Assembly: GCF_049257235.1 (NCBI RefSeq)
Contig: NZ_JBMMUF010000002.1
Location: 248,001-312,000 of the forward strand
Length of the DNA: 64,000 nucleotides
Direction: 5' to 3'
DNA from: Pseudoalteromonas sp049257235
GTDB taxonomy: Bacteria; Pseudomonadota; Gammaproteobacteria; Enterobacterales; Alteromonadaceae
A program made the translations under genes and the position numbers. Shown one piece after another: positions 63,698 to 64,000 of the stretch; the stretch's first letter is position 1; every line of letters starts with the position of its first letter. The notes under the pieces were generated by a model, which was given only the letters and a program-made list of their open reading frames with translations, was not told the origin of the DNA and did no database searches.

Positions 63698-64000
63698 ATG
63701 TCATCATCGCCGTTAAAGCAATATGGTGTGATCACCGCCAACTACTGGGCATTTACACTCAGTGATGGCGCTTTACGTATGTTGGTGGTGTTGTATTTCT
63801 ACCAACTAGGTTACACACCGCTGGCTATTGCCATGCTGTTTTTGTTTTATGAGTTTTTTGGTGTTGTCACAAACCTTGTCGGTGGCTGGCTAGGGGCGCG
63901 TATTGGCCTCAATCGCACTATGCAAATGGGTATGTTGATGCAGCTTATCGCTCTGGGCATGCTGCTGGTGGATAAATCCATGCTCAGTGTGCCCTGGGTC
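63698..64000 (+). CDS. arsJ: Organoarsenical efflux MFS permease ArsJ (N-terminal part)
   Basis: 101 codons from the ATG at 63698, open to the window edge. It reads KQYGVITANYWAFTLSDGALRMLVVLYFYQLGY, typical of ArsJ, with three membrane helices visible. It exports 1-arseno-3-phosphoglycerate, which breaks down outside to arsenate. Nine bases after the GAPDH gene, same operon. Confidence 0.9.
   Translation, partial: MSSSPLKQYGVITANYWAFTLSDGALRMLVVLYFYQLGYTPLAIAMLFLFYEFFGVVTNLVGGWLGARIGLNRTMQMGMLMQLIALGMLLVDKSMLSVPWV

Noticed and set aside
1..64000. Insertion sequences, prophage genes, integrases or CRISPR repeats
   Set aside because: None of the genes has such hallmarks, and no regularly spaced repeats were seen.

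Overview
The window reads as chromosomal DNA of a marine gammaproteobacterium of the Alteromonadales. Gene order follows the enterobacterial yciI / yciB / trp / yciV(rnm) / yciO / rluB / yciK / sohB / topA neighbourhood, interrupted by genes typical of Alteromonadales: ScpAB, a Pla-1/VolA-type lipase lipoprotein, and a TonB-dependent maltodextrin locus with a flavin-dependent halogenase. No insertion sequence, prophage or CRISPR array is visible. One tRNA gene, tRNA-Pro(GGG), lies at 5336-5412.

Layout. 1-14.7 kb: a cut-off HTH gene, a CNNM/CBS membrane protein, LysR, an AarF/UbiB kinase, a periplasmic binding protein, the divergent tesA / ybbA-ybbP pair, a TIGR01777 epimerase, an AI-2E-family permease, and a PepSY / response regulator / sensor kinase operon. 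14.8-17.7 kb: a sodium:amino-acid symporter behind a long structured leader, a CPBP membrane protein and yciB. 18.1-25.1 kb: a complete trpE-G-D-C(F)-B-A operon on the minus strand behind two attenuators in series. 25.2-38 kb: rnm, yciO, scpA, scpB, rluB, yciK, lipase, sohB, a dicarboxylate/amino-acid symporter and topA.

38.5-60.3 kb is a carbohydrate island. An alpha-glucosidase runs divergently from a block of TonB receptor, halogenase, two GH13 enzymes, an MFS sugar transporter and a GH15 glucohydrolase, followed by a convergent LacI repressor. Next come glk with a second LacI gene, then edd-eda-gapA. The implied flow is maltodextrin import across the outer membrane, hydrolysis in the periplasm and cytoplasm to glucose, phosphorylation by Glk, and the Entner-Doudoroff route. 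Two palindromic operator families mark two regulons: TGMATACGTATGCA (three sites, starch genes) and TGACACCGGTGTCA (three sites, glk and edd promoters).

60.4-64 kb holds an orphan sensor kinase and an arsR - gap - arsJ operon for organoarsenical efflux, cut by the window end.

Most notable: two consecutive trp leader peptides, each with three adjacent Trp codons and each with its own terminator (24756-25023); a ~110-nt nested RNA fold before the sodium symporter; an intrinsic terminator between the glk promoter/operator and glk; and two near-identical 24-bp direct repeats before arsR.
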